Source: Rhea pennata (taxonomy: Eukaryota; Chordata; Aves; Rheiformes; Rheidae). Taken from it: a stretch of 64,000 nucleotides of DNA. The notes beneath the pieces were generated by a model, which was not told the origin of the DNA, did no database searches, and saw only the letters and a program-made list of their open reading frames with translations. Both the position numbers and the translations under genes were made by a program. This document shows, piece after piece, positions 1 to 13,695 of the stretch. Position 1 is the first letter of the stretch, and every line of letters starts with the position of its first letter. The stretch spans positions 14,169,501 through 14,233,500 of the forward strand of contig NC_084674.1 in assembly GCF_028389875.1 (NCBI RefSeq), read 5' to 3'.

Positions 1-3000
1 TGAAGCATCTCTCAACACCTAGGCCACTTTGCCTGAATGCCTCTTTTTTTGCCTCAATGTTTCCTTCTGGATAATATTTTTCAGGCTCTGCAACAATCTC
101 TCCTCAGCATGTCCTGCCCTGGTAGTTCCTCTCCTTAATGATCTTACTCACTTCTTCATTTCCCCTGATTTGCAGCCGCTCAGGACCTGCTGCCTAACAC
201 CACCTGGGAAACCTGCCTTCTCTGGTCGCAGCCGCTTCCACAGGCATTTCACCAGGATGCTTCCCTTTGAATGGAAGACCATTAATAAATACTGAGTTTT
301 CCTGTTACATTTCCCTCAAAATGGCCAGGGGACTACGTGACGCAAGCCCTGCTGGCAAGCAATCAATTCATTATGCCGCAAGTCAGGCAAATTCATCAAA
401 ATTGGTCTGAATTCACGGAGACCGTTTCGTCAAGGTGTCAGAAGGCCGCTAGAGAAGAGTCAGAGCAATGGCCTGTGGTCTAGAAACCAGCCCGCTGCAA
501 GGACGCTGCACTCACCTGCGCAGGCTGGTGAATGGTGGGTTCTGGAGTGATTAGTCTCTGTCAACACATACCAAGGCAAGGACAAGCTGGCGACAAAAGA
601 GAGAAGCAGCGCCAGTATCTGACCTTTTCTCTCTTCAACTTATAATATTCAGTAAGACACAAGTATTTATTTACTTAGCAGCAAGGGTAATTAACCACAC
701 AAATGGTTTACCCAGGAATGCAAGAATCACAATAGGTCCCATTACAGAGCAGGCCACGCTAGATGGGTATCATTGTTCTTCTGGGCCTTAAAAACCCATT
801 AATCTAAGCCAGCACTTTAACTGATAGAAAATTCACATCGAAAATACGCATAGAACTGGAATCCCTCAAAAACAGCCTGGGGAAATGAGGGCAGCCAAAT
901 CTGTTAATCATGGGCATGACTGATCTACGTTGTATCTGCTCTTAACTGCACTAAACTCACCTGTATGTGTGAAAAGGGCAAAATTGCCAATTTACAAATA
1001 TTTATGTGCAACAGAAGAATTAGTGTACAAAGAGGTTTCCCCAACAAGCTGTGAGGACACTGTGCTCGCAACGAGTAAATCATTTATCACGCACTCACCC
1101 AACCAGGGCACAGCCGGGAACTTTGTGGCCCTGAGACAGGTCAGGCCCAGTCCATGGGACGTTAGTGTCACCAACGTGGAAGACGCCAAGTGGGAAGCAG
1201 TGGAAAGAAGAATTCACCCCGCTTGCCCCTTTGCTTGGGTTAATGATTGCTGAATAACCCCGAGGATGAATCTAAACAATAACCCAGCGCTAGGACCCGT
1301 CTGTGCAGGCACCCTTTGGACACGTGGGCACGGCACAGCTGTACCTCGGGTCGGGAGCAGAAGAAGAGGCTCCCACGGCTCAGGCCCGCGCTGCGGGGAG
1401 GAAAACCTCCATGCCTGAGTTCATCGCTATGAGCGGGTGGACTCTGACCTGCTGCTTCTCATCTCTGCCCACTTGGGGTTTTGTGAAGTGTAAGCTGCAC
1501 TGTCTACTTTGAATGCTGTAAATATTTGACTTTCATCTGCAATTCAATCTAACCTAGCTTGAGTTCAGAGCAGTTTCAAAGTAAACGTCTAACGTAAAGC
1601 ATTCCCCAGCTGAGGGGATAGCAAGCCATACAACCAGGCTACTGAGCCCCACATGCAGAGCCCCCGCACAGCCTGTGCCCCACGTGACTCCAGAGACAAC
1701 CAAAAGGCACCTTCAGGCGCCTCAGCCAGCTCGGGATTTGGAGGTGCCGGAGGCTCCCAGGGCCCAGCCAGGGCCAGGAGAGCTCTCTGCAAGCAGTGGG
1801 GGGGGGAGGGGGGGGGAGCCCCACAACCCTGTGGGTCACAGAGGGGTTTGTAACACAGTCGTTAGTACTCAAGTTGTTCCTTGTACCCGCATTCAGGCTC
1901 AGTCGATCAACACCAAGAACATCCGTATCGAAGCAGCAGGTGGGAAGAGAAGAGCAAATACAACTCCAACCTCATTGCCCAGGGCAGTTTCCAACTTCTG
2001 GCCTCCAGCAAACATGCCAGGAGGCTACAGAGCTCAAAGCATAGCCCCAAACGAACCAGCATCTGCTCAGGCAACATGGGATGCAAGCACTGAGCCCTGG
2101 GGGAAAAGCGAGGAGGAATTATCTACATTAGGGCTTTCTACAGTCAAAGCCGTAGGAGGGAGGACAGAGAAAGACCAGGCAGGACACGGTCCCCATCTGC
2201 CTCGCACGGCACTGGCACAGCCTGCGGGAAGGACAGCACGTGCTCACCCATCTGGCACTTTATCTCTTTACAGTTTCGCGTCAGCTCAATCCATGCCAAG
2301 ATTTTTTATGTAAATCACTTCGCAGGGTGGATGTGGATGGAGGAGCGCCCGGCTCCTGCGAGGTGCACCATCTGTGCCAGCGCTGCCCGGGCTGCAAAGG
2401 GGGCGGCGGGCAGCCACAGGGCCGTCCCTGCTGGGCTGCGTCCCTGCCGGCGCGCCGGGCCTCCAAAACATGCCTCCAAAACGCCTGCCGTGTCACGGAG
2501 CCGTACTTCAGGAGCCGCTCTTTTGGCCAGCACGGCAGCCACCTGTGTTTACCCTCTCCCGTCTCGTGCCGTGCACACACGATTACAGCTTTCGGTTTCA
2601 GCTTCCCGTCTATTTTCATCGAACGCCTTTGACTGCTGTCCTGCCGCCCTGCTCCTCGCCCTTCCCGTCTCTGCGGCGCCTTCGCCACCGGCAAGCAGAT
2701 GGCCACGTCTGCCCACTGGCTCTGCCTCGCCCCCTGCTCCGGCTAATCCCCGCAAGCCCGGATGAAGGCAGGGAGACGTGGCTCGGATCAAACGACTCCA
2801 GCAGCCCAATCTGCTCAGCTAATCAAGGAGACGGCTACAGGGTGGCTTGATCGCAGCCTGAAGGCACCTACACGGGGAATAAACCTTGCGTAACGTCCTC
2901 TTCGCTGGCGCAGCTACAAGGGCCAGCGGTGGCAAGGCGAAGCCACGTGAGCTCGGGCGAGGGAAACAGCAGGCGTTTTGAGCGGCGAGGCTCTGCGCTG

Positions 3001-4380
3001 CGCCCTGCTCCTCGGCGCCGGTGGCCAGTGCCGTAGCACGCCGAGAGCCGGCGCGCAGTGAGCAGGCACGCTCCACCTGCCCGCGCTGTCCCTTCGCCCA
3101 CGCTGCGAGGCCGCCTTGCACGCCGGTCCCGGCACAAGGCTGGTCCAGGCAGGAAATCAGAGGAGCCGGCTCAGCAGCACGCCAAGCGCTCGCCACTTGC
3201 TCCTCTCTCCAAAGAGCAGTAGCCCACAGTAACCCCTCTAGGTGATGGTCTTCTCTCCCAGGAAGTCTAAAATCAGAGCGAAACCACAATGCAAGTTCAC
3301 AGCCCTGATACTTCTGCTCGAGAGCCACTGGGACAGACCTGCAGGAGCCAGTCAGCCTGGCCTAAGGAACTGGCCGCACGGGGCTCGGGGCTCGAACTGC
3401 AGCCCGATCTTTGTCAGCACTTAGAGGCATCAGAAGAGAAGCAGATATGCAATGGAAAGAGGTACAGTCGTGAGATGTAGTCAGGAGCATCCGCTGAGCT
3501 ATTATCATTAAATGCATCCAAAATAAGGGAGGGGGGGGCGATAGCCGCAGACCTACCCGCTCCTGCTGTTCCAACAGCCGTAATGATGCATTGCAAATCT
3601 CTGCCAGGAGGCTATCTGCTTGCGTCATGCTTGGGAGAGAAATAGTAAGAGCTGGGCACACGTTGTCAGGAGAAAAAACTATTTATAGTTCCATATAATA
3701 AACTACATCAACTACATACTGAATGGGAAGAGGATGAGTCAACAGGGCAAAAAAGACTGAACTTTCCCACTAACAGGGCAGTTGTTCCTCCTGAGGAGGC
3801 ATTATCTAGAGGCAAAGAAGCCTCATTGCTGATGGATGAAGGTTCAGAGCCCTGTCCTACCAGTAAGCAAGGGCATGTCTCACAGCCCCTGGAGGCAGTC
3901 TTTCACTTGGCCCTTGCGAAGGGCACACATGGGCAGCAGCAGGCAGGGGCTGTGCCCAGTAAGATATTTATTTACGTTTCTTTGACCTCACCAATGTGGA
4001 AATGAAGGAGTTGGACCATGAGAACCAGCTCAAGAGCGGCTGTCAGGCTCTGCGAGGCAGCAGAGACATCTCAGGAGCTTTCCTGAGGGGCACAGAGAGC
4101 CCACAAGGGCAGAGCCTCCTGCCATGGGGCTGCCGGTCAGGGGGCACGTGGGGCTGGGCCCTGCCTGCAGCTCTGCTCCCAGGAACGTGCCACCATCCCC
4201 TGGGCTCCTTATCAACATGTCTCCAGTTGTGCGACGCCGCTGGCGATGGTCCCACATGCAAGCCCCTTGCCCCATACCCAGAGCACCCAGCTGACCGGGG
4301 CTGGCAGCCACCCCCTGCGAGAGGGGCCCCAAACAAGCCGTAGCCCGGCTTAGCCCCAGGCAGAGACGGCTCAGGAACGG
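1..4380. other. Intergenic sequence, no gene recognised
   Basis: I see no exon of a known protein here. The open frames are short, lack recognisable motifs and overlap on both strands, as expected of non-coding DNA. Composition is mixed. About 600-900 is AT-rich, and about 2,330-3,200 is richer in CpG. The stretch lies beyond the 3' side of ABHD6, where RPP14 and PXK would follow in the human order, but neither protein is visible. Confidence 0.6.
1798..1816. repeat. G9-A-G9 homopurine tract
   Basis: Two runs of nine G are separated by one A. The tract could form a G-quadruplex on the plus strand and is prone to slippage and sequencing error. No gene context. Confidence 0.8.
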
Positions 4381-6420
4381 GCAGCGCCGTGCCCCCTCCC
4401 GGCTGCGGGGGGCCCTTACGTAACCGAGCGGCTCCCTGCGCTCAGCCGGCAGCTCGCTCTGCCCTATTTTTAGCCTCTTCGCTCAGCCTTTCATCTTAAA
4501 GCCACCCACGGGAAGCATTTCCATCTCACCATCAAAACAACCGCGCTGCAAAAATAAATTCTAAGGACAAAGCGCTAAAATAAACGGGGGGGGGGGGGAA
4601 GGGCTCCCTAGGCAGAGGGGCCAGGAGAGCCGGGGGGCAGCCCGGCGCTGCTCGCGGTGCCGGACGCAGAGCGGCCTCCCGAAGCTCTTGCGGCGCAGGA
4701 GGCAATGCGGCAAACAAGCAAACCGCCCGAAAACAGAGGGGGCAAACGGGCGCCGCCGCTGATCGCCGCGCTCGGGGTGCTGCGGCGGCACCCCGGGGCC
4801 TGCGCAGGATCGTGGCAGTGGGTGCAAAGCGGCCCCTGGCGAAGGAGCTGCCCAGGAGTCTCAAGACGCGGGGAGAGCCACGTTGAGACTTTGGCCATTA
4901 GCAGGGGACACGTGCTCCGTGCAACCAGAAGGCTGCGGTGACGCGCGAGAACTGCTCCCTGGCCCTTACTGCGGGAGAAGTAAAGGAAGCAGCCATGGCT
5001 CACGGCTCGGGAAACTGGGACGGCCGCGGGGACAGCGGCTGCTCGCAGAGGGGTTTTACCCAGTGCCTTTTTCTGCCTCCAGCCCGGCATGTTCTCAGTG
5101 CGGGCTGCTCCTCCGGGAGCAGAGGGCTGCCGGAGGGGGCCGTGGTTATGCAGAGCTCTTGCAGCCCTGGTGCAAGGGGATGCCGTGGTGCTCCGGCTCA
5201 TTTGTCCCAGTTGCTCCACCTGCGAGGGCATCCAGGCTTAGCTGATCTCCTGCAGTTTGCCCAGAGCAAAGTCCAAGGCCCACACATGCCTTGGGCCACT
5301 GCTGACTGCGCTGATACAAGACCAGCTCCTGGAATCCAGTTTTGCATATTAGTGTCTTCACTAGCTCAAGGAACAGGGACATTGCGGCCTTGAGAGCCAC
5401 AGCACCTTCCCAAAGCCCTTCCTGCAACCCTCCCTTTGGGCCTTGAGACACCTCGCTGAAAGCTGACATTTGCTGGCTTCCTCCAAGGACCAGTCGCTCC
5501 TGCTGAGATTTCACCTCTGCTTTCTCCATCAGCACTTCCATTGCTCACTCCTCCCCTCTCCACAGGGCCCGGCAAGGCGCTGGCCTCCTGCTCTCCCGCA
5601 TGCCCTATCCCAAGTTTAGCCTCTCATGCTCCCTCTTAATGGCAGGGCCAAGCCAGGCTGCGACAGGAGCCTCCCAGTCGCCTCTACTGGGTTTGCACTG
5701 GGAAGAGCTACACGATGCGTGCTGCGGCAAGGCCAGGCTGCGCATCCCCCGGCGCCACGCACAGGCGCTGAGTCCGCAGCAAACCCTACCGAGGCCCCGA
5801 GGGCTGCCGGGGCCAGGAGCTGGCTCCAGAGCTGAGGTCACCGTGAGGAAGCGGCTGTCGTCAGCCCGACCCATCCAAAGTACCTCCGCTAACCGATGAC
5901 GTCAGGAGCGCGACGTTTCTGGGCTGTAGAAATAACCGTGGGCGTGCTGGGAACGGGGCCGGGCCGCGGCCGGCGCATCCACCGCACGCCCGTGCCAGCC
6001 GGCGTCACGCTGCTCCCTCCGCTTCTCTCGCCGTGGCAAAGGGCGTTTCAGACGGGAAGGGCACCGGGAAGGCTCATGCGGCTGCTAACACCCCGCATGC
6101 GAGGTGATGCCGAGAGAGGCATCCTTGCTTCGCTGGTAGGCAGCACCCTGCTCCTTCCTTTGCTGCCCCGCTCGGAGACCCGCGGCCACCCGGACCGACC
6201 CGCCGGTGATGCGCCAGGCCTGCCTGGGCACCCTGCTCGTGGGAGAGCTCTGCGCCAGCTCTCCGGGGAGCGGGATTATCGCTCCAGCCCTGAACAACGC
6301 CTCGCTGTTCCACCTGGGAAGGCATCTGCGAGGGGTGCAGACAGCCGCAGGAGAAGAGGTGGCACGAGGGCCCTCAAAGGGGCCGCCAAACCTGACCGAG
6401 ACCACGGTGGGACGTGAAGC
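4381..6420. other. CpG-rich intergenic patches
   Basis: The sequence is visibly GC-rich with many CpG dinucleotides, densest near 4,600-4,800 and 5,730-6,300. It includes a run of 13 G at 4,586-4,598. The translated frames on both strands are rich in Arg, Pro, Ala and Gly without domains, which is typical of untranslated CpG-rich DNA. It could be a promoter of an unrecognised transcript or a diverged CpG island. Confidence 0.45.
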
Positions 6421-7239
6421 CTACCTTTGCTTCGGGAGTTTGGAGTTACTAAGGAACAAAGTGGTTTAATTAGGGCAAACCGGGGTGCCAGATAAGCCAG
6501 TGGTCTGACCTTCACCTGACATTACAGCAGGTGAAACCCAAACCTCTGCCAACAGGATCCATTTCCTAATTAATAGGTTATCACACGCCCGAGGAAGTTA
6601 ACCTTTTCCGTCCCAGCAGCGAGAGCTCTTACAGATACTTGACAGCGAACGGCTTGGAGCAACAAACCCGTTCCCGGTGCGGGAGGAAGGAGCATGTCCC
6701 GGCCGGCCGTGCCCGGCTGCCCGTCCTCGCCCCACGCAGCGTGCCCGCTTGGGGGTCCCGGGAGGGCGAGCACACCCTGATTCACCCTTCTGCAAAGGGA
6801 CCCGGAGGGATACCTGATGCTACCCCTCACCTCACCGGGACGGCACGTTTCAGGACTCTCGGATGCTCCCGTCTGGCTTTGGAAAGGTGCCGAGCATCCG
6901 CGGCCACCCAAGACGTCCCCGGGAGCCCAAGGCAGCCGGTTCCCTAGAAACACCAGAAAAATCAAAGAATGTCCTGAGGTTTCTAGCCCAGAAGCATGTG
7001 GGCAGGTGCTTCAAGGCCACAGGCATAATACTACACTAGGATTATGGTCATTAGCAAACCCACAACAGTCCTTAATTAGCTCAGGTGGAGGCAGGTAACT
7101 GCCAGCATTCCCGACAGTAATATTCCCTTGCATGTGCAGCCTGTTTGGGCAGGAGCAGCTTCTAGATTAGGCTGCACCATTTTCAGTAACTCAAAGCCTT
7201 CAACAGTCTTAAAAAAGGCACAGAAATAAAAATAAACAC

Positions 7240-10200
7240 GGCGAGGAGAAAGGCAGAAGACGGCCCTTCTGCCCTCCCTGCCTGGCGCTTCCCGGCGGGC
7301 CCGCGGGGCTCACCGAGGCTCCCCGGCCGCGGCGAAGCCCGCACGGTGCCGCGGCCTGAGCCCCTGCAGATCAGCCCCAACCCGCCCGTGCTCCAGAGAC
7401 ACAACTGAGCGCGTCATCCCGGGGTCCAGTTTTCTCCGAAGCTGAAGCCAGCCAAGCGCTTATCCCGCGGGCTCCGTTTGCCCCGCGGTCGCAGGCCCGG
7501 CCTCGTCTCTGGCTCCAGCTCCAGCTCCGAGCCGCGCTCGGCTCCGCGAGGAGGGCCGGACCCGTTGCCTGCGCGGCCGCCGGGATCACCTGTCCCGCGA
7601 GTCCAGCTCCCGGCCGGCCCCCGTCCCCGCGCTGCCTCCCTGCCGCAGGCAGCCCCCGCGCCGGGCCTGGCGCCCGCGGCCGGCGGCAATCGCGCAGCGC
7701 CGCTCTCCCCTGCGGGAGCGCTCGCGCTGCCAGGGACGCGCTTTTTTTCCGGGCAGACCCTGCTCTGGCCAGCCCCGAGCACCTCCCCGGGGAGCAGGGG
7801 GCGAGGATCTCACGGCGGGCCGGGTACACCGCGGCTGGCAGCGGCCCGGGCAGCGCTCCCCTGCACGCCCCGCCGGCGAGCGCGCCGCAGCGAGCGCGCC
7901 GCCACCCTCGGGGCTCGGGAAGCAAAGAGCTTTAACGTCCCCGCGTCGCCTTTGAACGCCCCGCAGCAAAGACACCCAGCCACCTCTGCCGAGGGCAAGC
8001 AGCAGCTATTAGCGTGCAAGCACCGCAGCGGCACAGCCGCCGCCGCTGCGTCAGAGACGGGCGCCCGCGGCGATGCGGAAAGCAGCCCCCGCTCGCAGGG
8101 AGGGACCACGCGGGCCGGCTCGGGCTCGTATTTGCTGCCCGCCCGCCGCGGAGCCGGGCTGGCTGCCGCAAGCCCGCGAGGCGGCCGGCTGCGGTGCACG
8201 TTCACCGGGGTCTTGCCGTTTCCTCCGCGGGCGCCTGGCCAGGCACGCAGGACCCAGCCGGTCCCCGCGCGAGGTGCCTGAACGCGGCGTGACCCGTGAT
8301 AAGCGGGCGCAGAGGCCAGCGCCATCGGAGCCGCTCCGGCGTGCCGGGCACTTGTCAACAGAGCCGGCCCGGGAGCAGAGCGGGGTGACGTCGGGCGGGA
8401 GGGAGCACGCCCTGCCGCGTCGGCACTGCCGCCGGCCCCCGCTGCCGGGACGGGACGGGGCACGCCGCGCAGGAGGTGTCCTTGCACGGGGCACGGCCAG
8501 CATCGCCCTTGCGTGCACCTCGGCTTTCCTTTTAATGTCTTATCTGCCTTTTTGTTTGCTTGTTTTTAACATCTCGCTTCCAACTTAGCTGGACTGGCAG
8601 GCTTTGCTCAGCTCCCGTGGCAGCGAGGAGCGGCTCCCCGAGCCAGGCCGGCCCCGGCGCGCTCCCTGCTCCTCATCAGCAACCAACCGCACTTGGTGGA
8701 ACCTCCTGCCACGGCCCCAGGTTTTGCAATTTAAAAAAATACCCTTGGGGGTGAAAAACACGTGCGGTATCATTAAAGATGACATCAGCCACCCACATTT
8801 GCCCCAGGCGACAAAGTTGGGCGGCCCGGGCAGCCGGGGGATTTGTGTTTGTTTCGCCGGCCTCCCGCGCTGGCATTGCACAACGGCGTTTCAAACGGGG
8901 ACGTTCGTGAGGCCGTTGTGCGTTTCTACGCAGAGCGAGCCCGCGGCCCCGCCACCCCGCGCGGCCTGCCCTTTAGTCAGCAGAGGTGGGGAGCCCGGGG
9001 GCGCGGGCGCTTCGGTTTGCTTTGGGGTTTTGCCCGTCGGCTTGGTTTTGTTTTTCTCGGCGTTGGGCTCTGCAGTTTCGCACGAGCCGCGTTACGCGGC
9101 CGCAGCGCTCGGGCAGCCCGGCTGAGCCGGCCAGGCTTGCATTTTTGACCTCCCCGGGACTGCATTCCCCTTCGCTATAATTTCAGCTAAATTCAGGCCC
9201 CGTTGGCTAAAAATACTGATGGGCAATTAATCAGTTGCTGTAAGATGGGACTTTCCCCTCGCCACAGAAAGCAGGTGGGGGACCGAGGCCAAACCACTGC
9301 CGTAGGCATTTCAAGCATCTCTTGAGTTATAAAATGCAAACGGGGCGAGAGGCGGCCGGCAAAGGCAGCGCGTTTCCGCTTGAAGAGAAGCGCTTCGGTT
9401 TTTCACTCCCCCTCCGATACGCGTCCCCCGCTTCCCCGAACCGCAGCCCTTTCGCCGCGCCGGCCGGCCACGTCGCCGTGCTCTCGCCCTCGGTCCCCGC
9501 GCGGCGCCCGGGGCGCCCGCCCCCCTCGCTCCTCGGCTTCTTCTGGAGGAGCCGGCGAAGGGCAAACCGGCTTCTGCGGCTCTATTTTAGCACGGGAGAC
9601 CGGTCATTTCCCCGTCGCAGGTTTGTGTTTTTATTTCACTCCCTTTCGGCTTCCCAAATTACTACAGGCAGGCTCCCGCTCTGTTTGTTTTGGAAGAAGA
9701 TGCGCGGCCGCAAATTATTTCAGATTAAAATAAACACTCTGCTTCTCTTCCCCCCCTGCTTTGATGTCGGTGGCTAATTTTAGCGCTGGCAGGCGCGAGG
9801 GCCAGCGCGCCGGCCGGGGCCCGCCGTGGGCCGAGCCGGGGCGTCCGAGCCGCCTCGGCGGTTCCCTGCCGGGAATGGCCCCGGCGCCTTCCCCGGCTCG
9901 GGAGCCTCTCGCGAAGCCCTTATCGCCCCGCGCCCTTATCGGGGCGCTGCTTGCTCGGCGCTTGCACAACCGGGCACGAACTCCATGCCTGCCGAGCGCG
10001 TGTTTAGGCGGGGGCAACAGCCCCACGCTCGCGGCCTCCTGTCGTTATTTGCCGTGCCCGAAACCCGCGGGAACCTGTCGGTGCCAGCGCCTCTTTCCCA
10101 CCGGGCTCGGGGCGGCACAGACCCTCTTGCCGCGCTGTTCGGAGCGCCAACCCCGACACCTTCCTCTTTGCCCACTAGCTCCTCCACTAGTGTTTTTTCT

Positions 10201-10640
10201 CCCCCCGCCACCTCGATCCCCCCCTCGCCCCGCGGAGCACGGGGGCGAGATGCTGCCCCGGCGGGGGGATGCAGCCCCGGCCAAGGGGCAGCGCCCTCCC
10301 GGCTGCCCCCCCTGCACCGGGGCGCCCGTGGGGGTCCCCTGGCCCCAGGCCACCCCCCTCGCACTCGCCCCCGCTCCCACCCGCCGCAGACGGGAAACCC
10401 CTGGCTCACCCAGGTTTCCATAATTAAGTCCCGACCGACTCCGCTCTCCGCCCCCCCACCGCAGGCCACCGAGGCGACCTTTCCATTTTCCCAGGCAGCT
10501 GTCTGCACAAGCCCGGACTTATTCGCAGCAGCTCTGGCAGCCGGGGAAGTATCGCCGCTTTCCCGAGCATCACGTTTACCCTCCTACGCTCATCCCGTGC
10601 CCCTTTGGCTGCCACCATCCAAGTCTTGTGGGAAAGATAA
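7240..10640. promoter_or_regulatory. Cluster of strong CpG islands without a recognised gene
   Basis: This is the longest CpG-dense region left of ABHD6. Dense blocks lie at about 7,250-8,500, 8,600-9,170 and 9,340-10,620, separated by short AT-rich gaps such as 9,180-9,340. Open frames of up to about 276 codons occur on both strands but are low-complexity Ala/Pro/Arg/Gly sequence with no family I know. A CpG island of this size often marks the promoter of a broadly expressed or developmental gene. Which gene is not visible. Candidates are a non-coding first exon of the next gene leftwards (RPP14 or PXK in the human order) or a lncRNA. Boundaries are by eye. Confidence 0.45.
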
Positions 10641-13600
10641 AAAGACTGTATGGTAGCAGGGACGTGCCTTAGGGCAGGGATCTCCAGCTTCCTTCTCTAA
10701 CCTCGCTGCAATCTTTCCTTCTTGAAGGTTTGATTCCATACTCTTTTTTTGTGTTTTCTAGAAAAGCAAACTGGAAGAAAAATACCCCATCATTTGGCAC
10801 CCTTCCAGAGCCCAGACAGACCCTCATCAGGACTGGCTCCATTTGACCCAAGGGCTGACGGAGCAGCATGGTCAGGCCGCCCTCCTCGGAGCGGCCCGAG
10901 CGCAGAGAGGGCTGGGGCCCTCGTCACGGCCCCACGGAGGCTAGCCCACGGCAGGGCAGAGCCCCGTGCCAGGCTCCCGAGGGAACGGTTGTCTAGCAGG
11001 GCCCAGATTCGTCCTTCTCCAGGTACCTGGTGCTTCCTTGAGGCAGCAGCTCTTCCCACCGCAGCCCCGGACACCGCTCTTGGCTCTCACCTCTCCTTGC
11101 CCACCCGTCATCTCTCCAGCCCACTTCCCACCTGTGCCAAGCCACCAGCATTATAAAATGGCCTGCAAACACTTATTTTTCTCCAACTCCATTCCCGGGA
11201 ATTACAATGTTTACAACAACAGCCTCAGGCACACAACTTGCCGTATAAAATGTCAACCCACATGGCTGGAACTGGGTAAAGGAGTAAAGAGCTGAAAAGC
11301 AGGTTTCATGAAGGGAATTGCTGGGCAATTCTGATGATAAATGGCGCTAGTCAGCCCAGCTTTTGACAGTTTGGATTATTTGGCGAGTGCTCAGAAAGGG
11401 TTTAATGGCCAAAATTTGGTCTCACTGAGGTCTCAGCTAATACTGATTTCGCCAGAGCTGCTGTTCAGCTCCAGCTCTTTGATCCCTTCTGCTCTAGCAC
11501 ACTTGCAAGAACTATCAGGAATGATACAATAATAACAATAATTAACCTTTGTGCAGATTATATAACTACATTGTTTTCATTAAAAAAAGGGAAATGGCAC
11601 AGTGCCTGGAAATGAGTAACCGGCAGCTTTCATAAGCAACTCCCAGTTCCCATTAGCGACAGAATCGAGGGGAAAACGTACTCCGACGGCGGTTACAGTC
11701 CCAGACAAGTCACCCCCTAGAAGATTAAATCTTACATAAAGCACGAATATATTCCCCACAGGACCTGTAAGAGCCTCCTCACTCGAGATGGTTCAGCGGG
11801 GAACGCCAGGTTCCTCCCGCCCGCCGACGCGCGCTGCTCCGGGGAGCGGGAGGCAGGCGGCCGCGCTGGGCGGCGGGCGACGCCGGAGCCGGCCGCGAGG
11901 CGCAGGCACGGCGGGCGCTCGTCGAGCCTGCTCTTGGTGGCACCACGGTGCCGAGGAATGGCAGAGCCACCTCGGCGTTGCGCCGCGTGCCCCAGCCCGG
12001 GCCAGCGCCTCTTCTGACACGAGCAGCGGCAGAGGCTGCTTTACAAATAAATCATTTTCCCCCCAAAAAAACCCACGAGTTTTCTGCCAACGGAAGGGCC
12101 GAAAGCAGAACGCGAGGAGCTGCCCAGCACCACCATCCGCTGAGCCGGTCTCCAGATCGGGTGTCTTCACGCCAACCACAGCTTCTGCTCTTTTGGGAAC
12201 ACCAAGGAGCCAGAGAGGCAGGAGAAGAGCAGCTCTGCCACCACCAGGACCTCAGCCAAGGTGCGACGCCCCGGGCAGCCTCACATCCCCTGCCCTCCGG
12301 CAGGGATGCCGCAGCCCCGCCGCAACCTGCGCGAGCTCCCGGGCACCTTCCCGTTATTTACTGCAGCTCTTACCAAGGAGACTTTCCATTTCCTTATTAC
12401 CTTATTAATATTTCCTTATTATTAAAAAGGACCGCGGGGAGCTTTCCGGGGCTCTCCCAGGCCTTGGCGGCGGCGCGGCGCTCGCACCCCAGGGACTATT
12501 GGACACCGCTGCGGCTGCCTTGTTCCGTTTTCCCTTTCCTAGGAATCCCTTGATTTCTGGGAACGACGTAAACGACTCCCAAATAGCTCCACGCGCTGAC
12601 TCCTGTAATCTGCCGACGCAGCCAAGAGGTTTCCTGTTTACCGAAGCAATCCGCAGCTCCCCTGGTGCCGACACGAAACCATCCTGGCTCTCCACTTCAA
12701 ACCAGGCAGCTGCCTCGGAGAGCGGATTAAACACCGCTGGCCAGAATACGCCAGGGCTTCAAAACATTCGCGGAGCCCCAGGCAGATGTGACACTGCCTC
12801 CAAAATATGCAAGGGTTACAGGGAGGATGCCATCGTTAAATAAGGCATTTTCCCAAGCTGATCTGCAGGACCACCGTGCTCTTTACATTTGCTTGCCTGC
12901 AATTTGTGGCCCAATTCTGCTGCACTTGCACAAAATTAGTGCTAGGGTAGAGAAAGAACAAGCTGGAGAGCTTCTGCTTCAACTGTGAAAGAAAGACCCA
13001 CCATCCTGTTTAGATCTGTCCATGGGATAGCGTCCTACACCTCAAACCTCTCCTCCTCTCCCACCTTTCCATCACCATAAGGTCTTCATAGATGACCTAG
13101 GTTTTTCCCGGTGTTTGCCTGAAGGAAGAAGGCACAGCCCTCTTCCATGCGAGAAAGCTAGACCACCTCTTGCACGGTAATGTACACCATCCTCACTAGG
13201 TCAGCAGGGCAATGCTGAGAGCAAGAGCAACATGTCAGGCTGCGTTTCTCACACGCCTGGCACAGAATTGCACAATGGAAAGCTGGAGCCAACCCTGAGC
13301 TGCTTTTCTGGCAAGCACATTGCTTGCTCAATTAAAGAAAAACCTACCGAGAACAGCGTCCAACTGCTGCAGTGAAGTCAAGTGACAAATATTCAGTTTG
13401 TAGTGCACACAGTCCAAGGGCAAAGTCCACTTTCTACAAAACAGCAAAGTTCTGTGAGCAGAAAGCACATGACCCGAGAAAAGTCTGCCTGTTACAAGCT
13501 GCAGACTCATCCTCCAGCCCGATTTTCATTCCTGGTGAGAAAGATAGAGCCATCACTTCCCTGTCAGGCCTGCATAACACAGCAGGCAGAGCAGGAGCCT

Positions 13601-13664
13601 CAGGGACAGGGTGCAAAAAACCACGTAGCTCTTGGGTGCCATGGTGACTAGCTAAAAAGCAGCC

Positions 13665-13691
<27 letters not shown>
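13665..13691. repeat. Poly-A run, 27 bases
   Basis: An uninterrupted run of 27 A follows unremarkable sequence. It could be the tail of an old retroposed copy or simply a homopolymer. I recognise no gene or SINE body in the preceding 300 bases and no clear target-site duplication, so simple repeat is the safer call. Confidence 0.75.

Positions 13692-13695
<4 letters not shown>

Noticed and set aside
7478-8281. Open frame of 267 codons in the large CpG region.
   Set aside because: Low-complexity Arg/Pro/Ala/Ser sequence with overlapping open frames on the other strand and no domain or splice logic; typical of CpG islands lacking stop codons.
13300-13691. Possible retroposed gene ending in the A27 run.
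   Set aside because: No coding similarity, no clear target-site duplication and no poly-A signal before the run.
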